DNA of 64,000 nucleotides from Algivirga pacifica (GTDB lineage: Bacteria > Bacteroidota > Bacteroidia > Cytophagales > Flammeovirgaceae), in assembly GCF_039543525.1 (NCBI RefSeq), contig NZ_BAABJX010000065.1:62001-126000 (forward strand), written 5' to 3'. The notes beneath the pieces were generated by a model that did not search any database, was not told the DNA's origin, and was given only the letters and a program-made list of their open reading frames with translations. Shown here one piece after another: positions 37,410 to 46,234 of the stretch. The first letter of the stretch is position 1, and every line of letters begins with the position of its first letter. Both the position numbers and the translations under genes were made by a program.

Positions 37410-38039
37410 TTACTTCGGTTCGGTTTGCGTTCCCATTAGGCGAACTTCCAGAAAATGCTGTACTCCTGCAGGCATTACCTGACTTGGAGAGAACTCCAAA
37501 CGCACCTTGATATCCTTTCGCTCTACCAACAGCATCAAGGTATTCAAGTGCAATACGTCCTCAACCCCTTGCACCTTGGAAGACTTAGCTGCCGTAGTAA
37601 AACGAGATACCGGCAAGCTCAACAGTTGCTTTCCATCCTGAATAAACTGCAACTTGGCATTCAGTAACTCTTTAGGAAACAAGGCAATGTCTGAAGAGTA
37701 AATCACATCTGCTGCCGTGAAATTTGGATTGGCAACAGGATCATTGGCCGCATACCCCACTTTCAATCGACCAATCGCTGCATTCACTCCCGGATCAAGC
37801 ATAGATCCTTGAAGGTCGGATAAACCTACCACCTTATCATTGGTCGGCAGCAACAGGTCCTTGATACTGGAGCCTCCGGAAATATCACTTCTGTGAGTAA
37901 TATCGGCCTCTGCAAATCGCACATCGCCTTTCAGGATGGCCTGACGGGTAGCCTCAAAAATGCCCCCCTTATTCGTTTTTGCTTTTCTAAACAAAAAGCG
38001 TTGTTCTACGGATGTATCCGCTAAAATTGACGCACTCAT
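37410..38039 (-). CDS. Candidate major capsid/structural protein
   Basis: A 209-residue protein. It ends with strands KVRLEFSPSQ and HFLEVRLMGTQT; the central part alternates strands and loops (KVGYAAND, VIYSSDIALFPK, KLQFIQDGKQLLSLPV). No TM and no signal. It lies immediately upstream of the 128-residue gene. In composition and size it is the most likely abundant structural subunit of this module, perhaps a single jelly roll. I did not recognise a named family, so capsid is a proposal from context. Confidence 0.45.
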   Translation of the reverse strand: MSASILADTSVEQRFLFRKAKTNKGGIFEATRQAILKGDVRFAEADITHRSDISGGSSIKDLLLPTNDKVVGLSDLQGSMLDPGVNAAIGRLKVGYAANDPVANPNFTAADVIYSSDIALFPKELLNAKLQFIQDGKQLLSLPVSRFTTAAKSSKVQGVEDVLHLNTLMLLVERKDIKVRLEFSPSQVMPAGVQHFLEVRLMGTQTEPK

Positions 38040-38098
38040 AGTAGTCTGTAGTCGTAATTTTTGTTTTCTCCTAATTCAAAATCCTCTTCGGCATTTGC

Positions 38099-38893
38099 CT
38101 ATACCATATTCTCCAGCGCCTTGATATCCCTACCGGTTAGCTGTTCCTCATCATCGTCTTCATCTCCTTCCAGGCCCTCCAGTTCATCCTCATCAAACCC
38201 TTCCAGATCTTCGTCCTCTTCACCATCCAGTCCCTCAAAACCGTCCAGCTCATCTTCTTCCTCGGTGCCTACCAACTCATCCAGGCTTCCCATTTCCTTA
38301 TCCTCAAAGCCTTCCCGTTCTTCCTCTTCGTCTCCTTCCAAACCGACTAGATCATCAATGCCTTCCATTCCTGAGATGCCCCTGATTTCGGAAAGGATCT
38401 CCTCTACAATGTCTCCATTCATTCCTTCCACGCCATTGACATACGCATCCACATCCATGTCTCCCAGCAATCCTTCCACGGAAGTTCCACTCACCGTTAC
38501 GAAAGGTCTTCCTTGCTGATCGTACACCACCTGTTGTGTCGCTCCTGCAGGCAACTGCGTCTGAGAAGTATCCGATACAAAGTAGTGTTTTCCGTCACTC
38601 GCCTGAATCACTTTCCCCAGGTCATCGGTCCCGGCTAATCCCTTCAAGGCGGGAAACTGTTCCAATACCTGAGGATTGTTTAAAGCTCCCGTAGCTCCTG
38701 CTGCCAACAATGCATTGGCAATGGCCGGATCTACCTTGGAGTTTTTCTGTGTGTGCAGATAGACTCCCAACGCCACCAAACTCAGGCTGACCGCAGCACT
38801 CTGCTTGGACAAGAACTTCTTGCCAATGATCGATCCGGCGGCAATACCTCCCGTATTCTTCAATGCCTCCTTGTAATCTCTATTCAACTGCAT
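38099..38893 (-). CDS. Membrane protein with long acidic Glu/Asp-Gly tail
   Basis: A 264-residue protein. A Gly/Ala-rich hydrophobic region at about 14-50 (IAAGSIIGKKFL, AAVSLSLVALGVYLHT) is followed by a middle domain. From about residue 175 there is a low-complexity acidic tail of EG-L/F-E/D-G-D/E units, more than half Glu/Asp. The DNA of the tail is C/T-rich on the plus strand and creates a spurious serine-rich ORF there. The tail could bind the basic-repeat protein or mimic DNA. No family recognised. Confidence 0.6.
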   Translation of the reverse strand: MQLNRDYKEALKNTGGIAAGSIIGKKFLSKQSAAVSLSLVALGVYLHTQKNSKVDPAIANALLAAGATGALNNPQVLEQFPALKGLAGTDDLGKVIQASDGKHYFVSDTSQTQLPAGATQQVVYDQQGRPFVTVSGTSVEGLLGDMDVDAYVNGVEGMNGDIVEEILSEIRGISGMEGIDDLVGLEGDEEEEREGFEDKEMGSLDELVGTEEEDELDGFEGLDGEEDEDLEGFDEDELEGLEGDEDDDEEQLTGRDIKALENMV

Positions 38894-38906
38894 TCTGTTT
38901 TTGATT

Positions 38907-40373
38907 TTAAATCATGGTCAAGGCAAAACCTATGGCTGGCCCTAACCATGTTGACCAACTCGCACTTTTCTTTTTGTTTGACTCTTGCAATACCTTGGTA
39001 TGTGCCTCCATGGCAACTGCGGTTCCCGAATTGGCTTTATCATTCGTCAACTGCACTGCCTTCTTGAGATTGGAGAAGTTGAGATCGCTATTTCGCTTTA
39101 GCTGTAGTACACGCTGATTCTGGATCGTTGCTGCTTCTTTCATTTTACTTGTGCTTTCAGCCGTCTCTTTGTAGCGTGTATTCAGGAGCTGCATAGCCCT
39201 CTTCAACTTCTTTATATTTTCTGATTCCTGGTTAATCTTCCCATTCAGCTTGCGAGAAGCACTTTCCAGTACCTTTGTGTTATCCACTGCCTTGTCCGCC
39301 GACTTCTGCATATCCTGACGAACAATGCGCTGTAATTCCAGAATGTCCGTGAGCTTTATTCCAGAAGACTTTCCTTCTGTCGCCGTTTGCGATACAGAAG
39401 CCGTAGGATTCTGAACTACCTGAGCATTTTGGGTATCCACCGGTAAGAGTGGAGGAGCACCACTTTCTGTAGTCGTCTCACCACCTGTCTTCAGCAAGCT
39501 ATTGGCTACTTGCATAATCGCCGAGCCTCCCGGGATCACATTGGATACAATAGGCGTGGCGATCTGCACCAGTGGTTTGGCGACTTTCTTCACTCCATCC
39601 CAAAGCTTCTTCAGGAATCCCAACTCTCCCGTACTGGCATAGGTCGCCTTCCCATCGGTAAATAACACATCCTTTACATTCCCCAATCCGGAAAGGTATT
39701 GCTTTACCTCCTGACTATAGTAGCGCTCTCCGTTCAGGAAATGAATGGGAATCCCCTCCATACTTTTTGCCGCTCTATTCCATCCCACCACAACCTGATC
39801 ATGTTTATCAGAATAAAGCTTCTCTGTATCAAAAGCATCCATTACCGGATCTACCACCCAATAATCTACCCTTGAATTCAGGTCTGCCAAACGACGCTTA
39901 GGCACGACTACATAGATATGTTGGAAGTAGCTTTTTCCTCCATACTTGGTTTTCCGGAAAGCATGAGGGATTCCCAGGTTTGTCAACACACTGGAGATAA
40001 AGATGGAGTAGCAATCACAATCCACCCCCTCAAAACGATCTGCCCAGGTACGGGAAGGTCGTCTCAGTTGTTCCACTCCAGGGGTATCAATACGGTACTG
40101 CACATGCCTATACAGAAAAGCAAAGAGATTTTGCAAAGTCTCCTGCACCCGTTCTCCCTTCAGCACTTTGGCAATCGCCTTTGTGTCCTCCAGTGTCTTC
40201 CGAACAATCTGTTCCATAAACTGAATGGTATCAAAGGTATTTCCATCCTTATGCAATACCGGATCAGTCTTCAAAGGGCTCTTGAAATACTTTTCATAGG
40301 CCATTCCCGAAAGAATCTGTCGCTTTCGGGTCGCTACTACTCCCAATCCGTTGAGGTATTGAATCTGCATCAT
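38907..40373 (-). CDS. Transglutaminase-like cysteine-protease domain with coiled coil and C-terminal TM
   Basis: A 488-residue protein. The N-terminal half has a transglutaminase-like fold: GVDCDCYSIFISSVL (catalytic Cys near 118), GKSYFQHIYVVV (His near 147) and VDYWVVDPVMD (Asp near 170). A linker with repeated Ser/Thr follows, then a long coiled coil (about 340-460, LESASRKLNGKINQESENIKK) and a final hydrophobic segment TWLGPAIGFALTMI. The enzyme could be a maturation protease or cross-linker. The coiled coil plus tail anchor suggests a spike or membrane-tethered structure. Confidence 0.65.
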   Translation of the reverse strand: MMQIQYLNGLGVVATRKRQILSGMAYEKYFKSPLKTDPVLHKDGNTFDTIQFMEQIVRKTLEDTKAIAKVLKGERVQETLQNLFAFLYRHVQYRIDTPGVEQLRRPSRTWADRFEGVDCDCYSIFISSVLTNLGIPHAFRKTKYGGKSYFQHIYVVVPKRRLADLNSRVDYWVVDPVMDAFDTEKLYSDKHDQVVVGWNRAAKSMEGIPIHFLNGERYYSQEVKQYLSGLGNVKDVLFTDGKATYASTGELGFLKKLWDGVKKVAKPLVQIATPIVSNVIPGGSAIMQVANSLLKTGGETTTESGAPPLLPVDTQNAQVVQNPTASVSQTATEGKSSGIKLTDILELQRIVRQDMQKSADKAVDNTKVLESASRKLNGKINQESENIKKLKRAMQLLNTRYKETAESTSKMKEAATIQNQRVLQLKRNSDLNFSNLKKAVQLTNDKANSGTAVAMEAHTKVLQESNKKKSASWSTWLGPAIGFALTMI

Positions 40374-40380
40374 AAACTTC

Positions 40381-40830
40381 CTATTTAAGTACCAACCTTT
40401 GTTCTACATGAATGGACTGTTCGTGTCCCTTAAGCATTACCCTGACGACAAGTGTGGGAGCTTTCCGCTCCTGAACCACTTGTCGGATCAGGGATGCACT
40501 CATCTTTCCGTCCACTCCAACCGTCACCGACATTTCCTTTCCTGCCGGAAATCCTTCAGGCCATTGTCGCTTCCCTTCAATCTCCTTTTCTCCCAAGACC
40601 TTTATGCTTCCGTCAGCCTGCAGCTCTGAGACAGACACCTTCATGCTCTCTGCCCGAAATGCCAAGTGATTTTCATTCAACACCTGGAACTGTACCTTAA
40701 AGGAAATTGCCGAAGCACTTACCTTATCCAGCTTTAATTGAAAATCCTTCAATAGCAGTTTTTCAATCCTGACTTTAAGTGTCATCCAGGCAACGAATAT
40801 CCCTCCAGCAATGAGTAATACTTGTTTCAT
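40381..40830 (-). CDS. Membrane-anchored LEA14-like beta-sandwich protein
   Basis: A 149-residue protein with an N-terminal hydrophobic anchor (3-17). A domain follows with the alternation FQLKLDKVSASAISFKVQFQVLNENHLAF, typical of LEA14/WHy-like sandwiches that compare in size with small virion proteins. First gene of the minus-strand operon; the promoter should lie in 40831-41065. Function unknown. Confidence 0.55.
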   Translation of the reverse strand: MKQVLLIAGGIFVAWMTLKVRIEKLLLKDFQLKLDKVSASAISFKVQFQVLNENHLAFRAESMKVSVSELQADGSIKVLGEKEIEGKRQWPEGFPAGKEMSVTVGVDGKMSASLIRQVVQERKAPTLVVRVMLKGHEQSIHVEQRLVLK

Positions 40831-41065
40831 GATTCAAGTATACAACTAGGAAAAACGACAAAAAAATTAGGTAAGGAGAGTGATGGAAAGTGTGGGAATA
40901 CTAGGGAGAAAAAGGCTTAAAAAGGGCGTAATAGTGCTTTTTCATGAAAAAAAGTGCGAAATGGGGCGAACGAGTGCGAGTCGTGGAATCTTGAAAAAAT
41001 TATATCCACAGGTCTTTGTATATTGAATCCTATAATCTGAAATCAAAAATCCCTTCTCAATAACT
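40831..41065. promoter_or_regulatory. Divergent control region of the virion operon
   Basis: 235 bp between the first virion gene (minus) and an excisionase-like gene (plus). It contains near-direct repeats of AGTGCGA (around 40950, 40969 and a variant AGTGCTT near 40933), an imperfect hairpin around TTTTTCATGAAAAA, and a DnaA-box-like ATATCCACA near 41001. I see no clean TAnnTTTG box on either strand. Confidence 0.4.
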
Positions 41066-41251
41066 ATGAACATCAATACACTCGGCCCATTTTGCACCAA
41101 GAAAGAATTAGCCAACGCCTATGGCATCAGCAAGAATAAGATTACGGATTTGTGCCAGCGCATTGGCATAAGAGGAAGGAAGCAGTTGAATCCAGAGGAG
41201 ATTGATCGATTTGTGAAGGCTTATGGGGTGCCTAAACGAATTAACGTTTAA
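41066..41251 (+). CDS. Small helix-turn-helix protein, excisionase/transcription-factor type
   Basis: A 61-residue protein. KKELANAYGISKNKITDLCQRIGIRGRKQLNPEEIDRFVKAYG is the MerR-like/excisionase winged-helix pattern: HTH at 12-30 and a wing at 34-42. It stands divergently to the virion operon, so it may control that operon or act as excisionase with the integrase at 60485. Confidence 0.65.
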   Translation: MNINTLGPFCTKKELANAYGISKNKITDLCQRIGIRGRKQLNPEEIDRFVKAYGVPKRINV

Positions 41252-41377
41252 TACATTATATGCACTTTGTTACATATTTAGCATATATTTGTATAAATAA
41301 ACAATCACGAATTTGACTGTTTACATCAACTATTATAATCGCGAACTATTAGTTTAACCAAGCTAACTTCATTTTTT

Positions 41378-43825
41378 ATGCTAGATGTGACGATTTTAAC
41401 AGAAAATAAAAGTGGTATTGCTTATAATAAAGCTTTACACTACAAAAAACTTTTTGAAAAAATTAATACTGTAACAGAAGGAAAGGTACTTATTGCTAGT
41501 AATTTCACATGCTATGGGTTTAAAGAGAATAAAGATGTTGATTTGTTAATAATAGGAGAGGTTGTTAGTGGGTATTTACGCTACGACCTTATTCACGATC
41601 ACACGTCTAACTTAAAATCATCTACATTTATTAATAGTTTTTGTTTTACGATCAAAATTATAGATCCACTAAAATATGAATTTGATGTAGAAAATAATGA
41701 TATATATATTCAAAAAGATGGTTGTAACGTTTTTAATATATCAGAAGCTAGTTCTAACATTAAGAATAATGTCAAACACTTTTTAAATAGTACAACTGAC
41801 TCGAACCTTTATATATGTGATTTAATTTTACTAGATACAAATAAAGGTAAAAATAAATATAGCAAAAACTTCAATACAATTAGAAATAAATCTGAGCTTA
41901 ATATTATTTTTCAAAAAATTCTTGATTCAGGTTTTAAAGCTAATAAAGTTTTTTCGAAAAAGACAAATAAAGAATCATTCAGAGTGAATATAGCTAAACA
42001 ATTAGATCTTGAGAAGATTGAAAAAAGTTTAGATACATTTAGTCTTATTAAAAAACACTGTGGAGCTCTAACCAAGAAAAAGATTAATGAGATTACCAAA
42101 AAAGTTTTAGCAGAACAAAAATACGCTAAAAGCATTGGTAAAATGCCTGTAATCATCAGAGGATCTGCTGGTTCTGGAAAAACTACACTAATGTTAAGAA
42201 TTGCTGAAGATTTATACAGAAAAGGTTATAGCTCTCTATTCCTAACCTTTAATCAATCTTTAGTTAAAGATTTAACAAGACTTCTTTCTATAGCTGGCAT
42301 CTCTAATACTTTACCCAACAATAAAATTCAAACGGATTCCCTAGACTCTTTCATCTACAATAGCCTGTATCATAAATTAGGAATATCAACAATCATTAAC
42401 TATGATGAAATCAAGCGTATTGAAAAGGTTATCAACAATGATAAGAGCTATTTAGAAAACAGTTTCATATCACTTCTTCAAAACAATGTACAAACCTTTC
42501 ATACTTTAAAAAAATCTATTCAAAAAGAACTTGTTAATAATAAAAACAAAAAAAAGCTACTAGATACGCTAGATGCCATTCAATATAAATTAGATAACAC
42601 CAACACTCCTTTATCTTTTGAAGACCTTGAACGTCCATTAAAAGAATACTTAGATCTTAGAAAACAAAGACTAATTGATGACATCAAAAGTAAAATTTAC
42701 TTAAAACGATTAAGTAAAATAAAAGAAGAAATATACAAGTTTTTAAATAATGATTACTCATTAATCACGAATAAGCCTATTCAAGATCAATGTGAACTAT
42801 TAGAAATCCTACTTAATTCTAGCCAAGATACAGATTGCTCTTCTAATTCTGTAATAGACCTTACCCCTTTAATTAAACAACATCAGAAGTATATTAAAAA
42901 TATCAAGCAACAGTGGGGTTATCTTTTAATTGATGAGGCCCAAGATTGGAATCCTATTGAGAGAGAAATTATATATACAATATTCGGACATAAAAGAATT
43001 ATCATATCCGATGGCTTACAACAACAATTAGTAAAAAGTCAAAAATATTTAGACTGGACTAGCTTTAAACAACAAAAAATTCCAACACACCCTTTCAGTT
43101 TAAATAAGTCTTTCAGACAAAAAATTAACCTGAGTAATTTTCAAAATTCCTTTGCAAAACACTTCAATATCAATTGGAATATAAAATCTGATGATAGATT
43201 ACAAAAGGGACGTATTATCATATCAACTTTAAGCTTTTCAAAAGCTATGTATCACTCCTTACAAGAGGTTGGTAAACGCCATGATTGTGATCATCATGAC
43301 AGTATAATTTTTTTAGCGCCACATACACTTACAGATAAGGTAAAAAATGAATTAGCACTTCTAAATAACGATAATGATGTAATCCTAGAGGATACCATAG
43401 ATCAACGTAGATTCAAGTATAAAATAGAATGGGAAACAGAATGGGAAACTAAAATATGGGACGGCACAGAAGTTATCGATAATTATGAATCCAAAAAACC
43501 TCTCCCATTACCAAAGAATGGTGAACATCGCGTTTATAACTATGAATCTTGTAGAGGTTTAGAGGCATGGACTTCAGTTTGCTTAGATATGGATGTTTTC
43601 TATAGTAATAAAGTAGCACACTATAGAAAAGATGATACAACTAATGCCTTATTTGAGGACCATGCATCTAGTGCAAGAAAATATGCTGCGAACTGGTGCC
43701 TAATTGCTATGAGCCGAGCAGTAGATACACTTTTTATCAGTATTGAAAATAAGAACTCTGAATTTGCTACCATTTTAAGGGAAATTACTCGAGATATGGG
43801 CGAATCTGTCAAGTGGATTGAATAA
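41378..43825 (+). CDS. Superfamily 1 (UvrD-like) helicase with extra N-terminal domain
   Basis: An 815-residue protein. The N-terminal about 190 residues form an alpha/beta domain with FKENKDVDLLIIGEV, which could be a degraded NERD/PD-(D/E)XK nuclease (Asp53/Asp55, no clear ExK). The helicase has Walker A GSAGSGKT (262-269), Walker B DEAQD (519-523), a QxxR-like step near SFRQKINLS, and motifs V-VI RGLEAWTSV and AMSRAVDTLF. About 250 residues of helices are inserted between motifs I and II. Much more AT-rich than the virion genes and next to an IS, so recently acquired cargo. Nuclease-helicase fusions of this type occur in defence loci; solitary anti-phage action is a guess. Confidence 0.75.
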   Translation: MLDVTILTENKSGIAYNKALHYKKLFEKINTVTEGKVLIASNFTCYGFKENKDVDLLIIGEVVSGYLRYDLIHDHTSNLKSSTFINSFCFTIKIIDPLKYEFDVENNDIYIQKDGCNVFNISEASSNIKNNVKHFLNSTTDSNLYICDLILLDTNKGKNKYSKNFNTIRNKSELNIIFQKILDSGFKANKVFSKKTNKESFRVNIAKQLDLEKIEKSLDTFSLIKKHCGALTKKKINEITKKVLAEQKYAKSIGKMPVIIRGSAGSGKTTLMLRIAEDLYRKGYSSLFLTFNQSLVKDLTRLLSIAGISNTLPNNKIQTDSLDSFIYNSLYHKLGISTIINYDEIKRIEKVINNDKSYLENSFISLLQNNVQTFHTLKKSIQKELVNNKNKKKLLDTLDAIQYKLDNTNTPLSFEDLERPLKEYLDLRKQRLIDDIKSKIYLKRLSKIKEEIYKFLNNDYSLITNKPIQDQCELLEILLNSSQDTDCSSNSVIDLTPLIKQHQKYIKNIKQQWGYLLIDEAQDWNPIEREIIYTIFGHKRIIISDGLQQQLVKSQKYLDWTSFKQQKIPTHPFSLNKSFRQKINLSNFQNSFAKHFNINWNIKSDDRLQKGRIIISTLSFSKAMYHSLQEVGKRHDCDHHDSIIFLAPHTLTDKVKNELALLNNDNDVILEDTIDQRRFKYKIEWETEWETKIWDGTEVIDNYESKKPLPLPKNGEHRVYNYESCRGLEAWTSVCLDMDVFYSNKVAHYRKDDTTNALFEDHASSARKYAANWCLIAMSRAVDTLFISIENKNSEFATILREITRDMGESVKWIE

Positions 43826-43873
43826 TCCTCTTATAAATAAGATCTATACTAAATTATCTAATTTTATTATTTC

Positions 43874-45395
43874 GTTACTGTTCAGGGGGTATATAGGACA
43901 GGGGCACCTTTGTAAGCCTTCAAAAGAGACTCAAAGATGTCCTTGCCTTGCTTTTGGCAGGTTCCGATAAATGATCGTATTCTTAGAAAATATCGTAAAT
44001 GGCGGTCTGAACGGAATACTCCAGAGATTTTATCCTTCAGTTTAATCATTCGCAAATCCCGTTCGGCTTGGTTGTTATCAAAAGGAATATCAGTATCTGT
44101 TATGAACGCCAGAACTCTTTCAGGATATTTCTCAAAACAACGAAGCAAATTACTACAGTTTGTTTTGACATCCTTGGACATGAGCCTGTTGGATTCAATT
44201 TCTTTCTGACCAGCAATTACGAGTAATTTCAATTCGTTAAAAGCTTTCTTGACTCGACCTTCATCTTCTGGGGGATTCCGGTGTAATTTAATGAGCAACC
44301 CTTTGACTTTTTTGGACCATTCTATTTTATAATGCTTAATAAAGAATTCAAGCTCTCTGAGTAGGTGGGCGTTACAATATGCCCGCATACCTTTATGTAC
44401 ATTATAGCTTCTCCAACGATCCGTGACTAAGATGTTTTTGTATTCCAACATGATTCCATCCTCATGAAAAGCTTTACTTCCTCGAAATGAGCTAGGAAAC
44501 AAGTAGGTGTAAGCCTTATTACATTGTACATGTATCCAACTTAACACTCCAGAAGCCCTAACGCCTGTTTCATCAGCGTGTAACACCTTGGACGGAGATA
44601 GCCGTTCTTTAATAAAATTCAACTCGGGGGATAACTTACCTGACAAGGTTTGAATAGCATGCTCTATAGCTCCGTCGGATACAGTGCATCCAAATAAGTC
44701 CTTGGTCATCTGCTGGATACGATCATAAGGAATATGCTGATAAATATTCCAGTACACCCATAATGCCTTTATTTTAGGACCGAAATTAACCTGCCCGAAG
44801 ACAGGGTGCTTTCCTGTGTTCTCTTTCTTACAGCAAGGACAAGTCTTATGGAATACTTGGTACTCCGTAACGTATAACCTGAATGCTGGTGGAAGGTCAT
44901 GTATTTGATGTTTGGTCATGCGGGAAGTCGGAACATCTTGCAGATTTTCACCACAATCACAGTACGTAGAAGGTTCACACTCAACAATACAATCAACATG
45001 TGGAGATAGTAACTTGGTAACACCTTTGTGACCTGATTGAGCTCCTTGTTTCTTATCCGATGGAGTACGATTGTTTATCGTTTTTTTTTGTAATAAGGAT
45101 TTTTAGAGGTTGGTTTACTGCTAGTGCTACTATCCTTACCCATAATAGCTCTAAGAGCCATGTTTTCTGCTTTCAATGCCTCATTTTCAGCCTTTAAAGC
45201 TTCATTTTCAAGACGAAGGGCAATATTCTCAGCCTTAAGCCTATTCAACTCTTTGAAAAGGGCTAAAGTGATAGCTCGAAATTCTTCGATACTATTACAG
45301 GATAATATTTGCTCTTCAGTAATTTGCATGACAATAGTTTAGGTATTAAATGCTAGTTTTAAGAGAAAAAGTTCATATTACCCCTGAACAGTAAC
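43874..45395 (-). mobile_element. IS66-family insertion sequence, complete, 1522 bp
   Basis: Ends are inverted repeats: left GTTACTGTTCAGGGG (43874-43888), right its complement (45381-45395). Flanking 8-bp direct repeats ATTATTTC at 43866-43873 and 45396-45403 are an exact target duplication of the length expected for IS66. It has one transposase reading frame split by a -1 shift and no tnpA/tnpB accessory genes. It landed between the helicase gene and a pair of small genes without breaking either. The perfect duplication points to a recent insertion. Confidence 0.92.
43882..45329 (-). CDS. IS66 transposase (TnpC-like), frameshifted or using programmed -1 frameshift
   Basis: Two frames together make one transposase of about 480 residues. 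Frame 1 (45329-45075, 84 codons) is the N-terminal leucine-zipper segment with KAENEAL repeats, then SSKPTSKNPYYKKK. It stops just after a run of nine A (T9 at 45081-45089 on the plus strand). Slipping back one base there gives TINNRTPSDKKQGAQSGHKG and continues without a stop into the ORF beginning at 44919: zinc-finger CPCC, then catalytic Asp in HADETGV, Asp in VTDRWRSYN and Glu in NNQAERDLRMIK. All DDE residues are intact. It may be a mutation or genuine slippage at the A9 run. Confidence 0.85.
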
Positions 45396-45417
45396 ATTAT
45401 TTCTTAAAGATTGTACA

Positions 45418-45582
45418 ATGGAAAAAGGAAAAGCTGGAGCATGGATTAAAGGGTATGTTGAAGCATTATATAGTTCGAGCAGTGTTTCTTCAAAGCAAAT
45501 CGAAATTCTAATAAAAAAACTTGAAGAATTAAAACTACAACTAGAGAACGAAGAAGATAAAGATGACGATTTACCTTTTTAA
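45418..45582 (+). CDS. 54-residue acidic helical protein
   Basis: ATG at 45418, stop 45580-45582. It begins MEKGKAGAWIKGYVEALYSS and continues as a coiled helix (IEILIKKLEELKLQLENEED) to an acidic end. GYVEALYSSSSVSSKQIEI resembles GYLEALKHATSIHGKQLAL in the next gene 8 nt downstream, so the two are a diverged tandem pair. The IS ends 22 bp upstream and may have removed the original promoter. Function unknown. Confidence 0.55.
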   Translation: MEKGKAGAWIKGYVEALYSSSSVSSKQIEILIKKLEELKLQLENEEDKDDDLPF

Positions 45583-45590
45583 GCTCTACT

Positions 45591-45932
45591 ATGAATGATT
45601 CACAAAAATTATTTTTTTTAATAGGATACTTGGAGGCATTAAAGCATGCTACCTCTATACATGGAAAACAATTAGCCTTAGTTAAAACAGAATTAGAAAG
45701 TATTCAGTGTATTAATAGTTCAAACGATGATAACTTAGAACAAGCCTCCCAAAGCCCAGAATCACAGGTTGACTCATATGATGATGATTATGATCATTAT
45801 GATGTATATGATGACCATGATACATACGAGAAATATAATGGTTCTTGGGCACAAGATGTTGAAGGGTTAAGTGATCGATACATTGACGATGCTTTTGGAG
45901 GAGAACCGGATGCTTATTGGAATATTGATTAA
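45591..45932 (+). CDS. 113-residue acidic protein, paralogue of the preceding gene
   Basis: The N-terminal 40 residues (FFLIGYLEALKHATSIHGKQ) match the small gene upstream. A strongly acidic Asp/Tyr/His stretch (YDDDYDHYDVYDDHDTYEKY) and a Gly/Asp-rich end follow. The acidic part could bind metal or mimic nucleic acid. It ends 4 nt before a strong terminator. Confidence 0.55.
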   Translation: MNDSQKLFFLIGYLEALKHATSIHGKQLALVKTELESIQCINSSNDDNLEQASQSPESQVDSYDDDYDHYDVYDDHDTYEKYNGSWAQDVEGLSDRYIDDAFGGEPDAYWNID

Positions 45933-45936
45933 ACCT

Positions 45937-45970
45937 AATGCTTTCGCCTTATCAATAAGGCGAAAGCATT
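45937..45970. terminator. Strong bidirectional terminator
   Basis: AATGCTTTCGCCTTA (45937-45951), loop TCAA, TAAGGCGAAAGCATT (45956-45970): a perfect 15-bp stem followed by TTAC. It ends the plus-strand small-gene pair and faces the minus-strand gene whose stop is at 45981. Confidence 0.85.
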
Positions 45971-45980
45971 TTACATTATT

Positions 45981-46223
45981 TCACCCCTTCACATTCCCCT
46001 CCCCATCAAACCAATAAATCGCCCCTCTTTCCTTCAATACCCTCCGTTCCTCATAAGAGTAGTGATAGATCCCAGCAGCCGTAAACTTACCTTTATAGAC
46101 CGAACGGATCAGGAAAACGGCCCGGTTCCAGGAATGGCATTTCCGGAGCTGTGGTTTTCCTGCTAAGGGACCAGATTTAAAGGTGATCATAATACAATAC
46201 GGGACTTTGTTTTTCTTAGACAT
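45981..46223 (-). CDS. 80-residue hypothetical protein
   Basis: MSKKNKVPYCIMITFKSGPL onward, a small alpha/beta protein with CHSWNRAVFLIRSVYKG and IYWFDGEGNVKG. It begins 11 nt after the stop of the MmcB-like gene, so last gene of the replication operon. Not recognised. Confidence 0.5.
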   Translation of the reverse strand: MSKKNKVPYCIMITFKSGPLAGKPQLRKCHSWNRAVFLIRSVYKGKFTAAGIYHYSYEERRVLKERGAIYWFDGEGNVKG

Positions 46224-46234
46224 GGTTGGAAAGA

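Noticed and set aside
38061..38519. Plus-strand serine/proline-rich ORF of 152 residues
   Set aside because: Antisense shadow of the acidic Glu/Asp tail, whose codons read as Ser/Pro on the other strand.
24703..40830. Ordinary tailed (HK97-type) prophage
   Set aside because: No terminase, portal, prohead protease, tape-measure or tail gene could be recognised on either strand.
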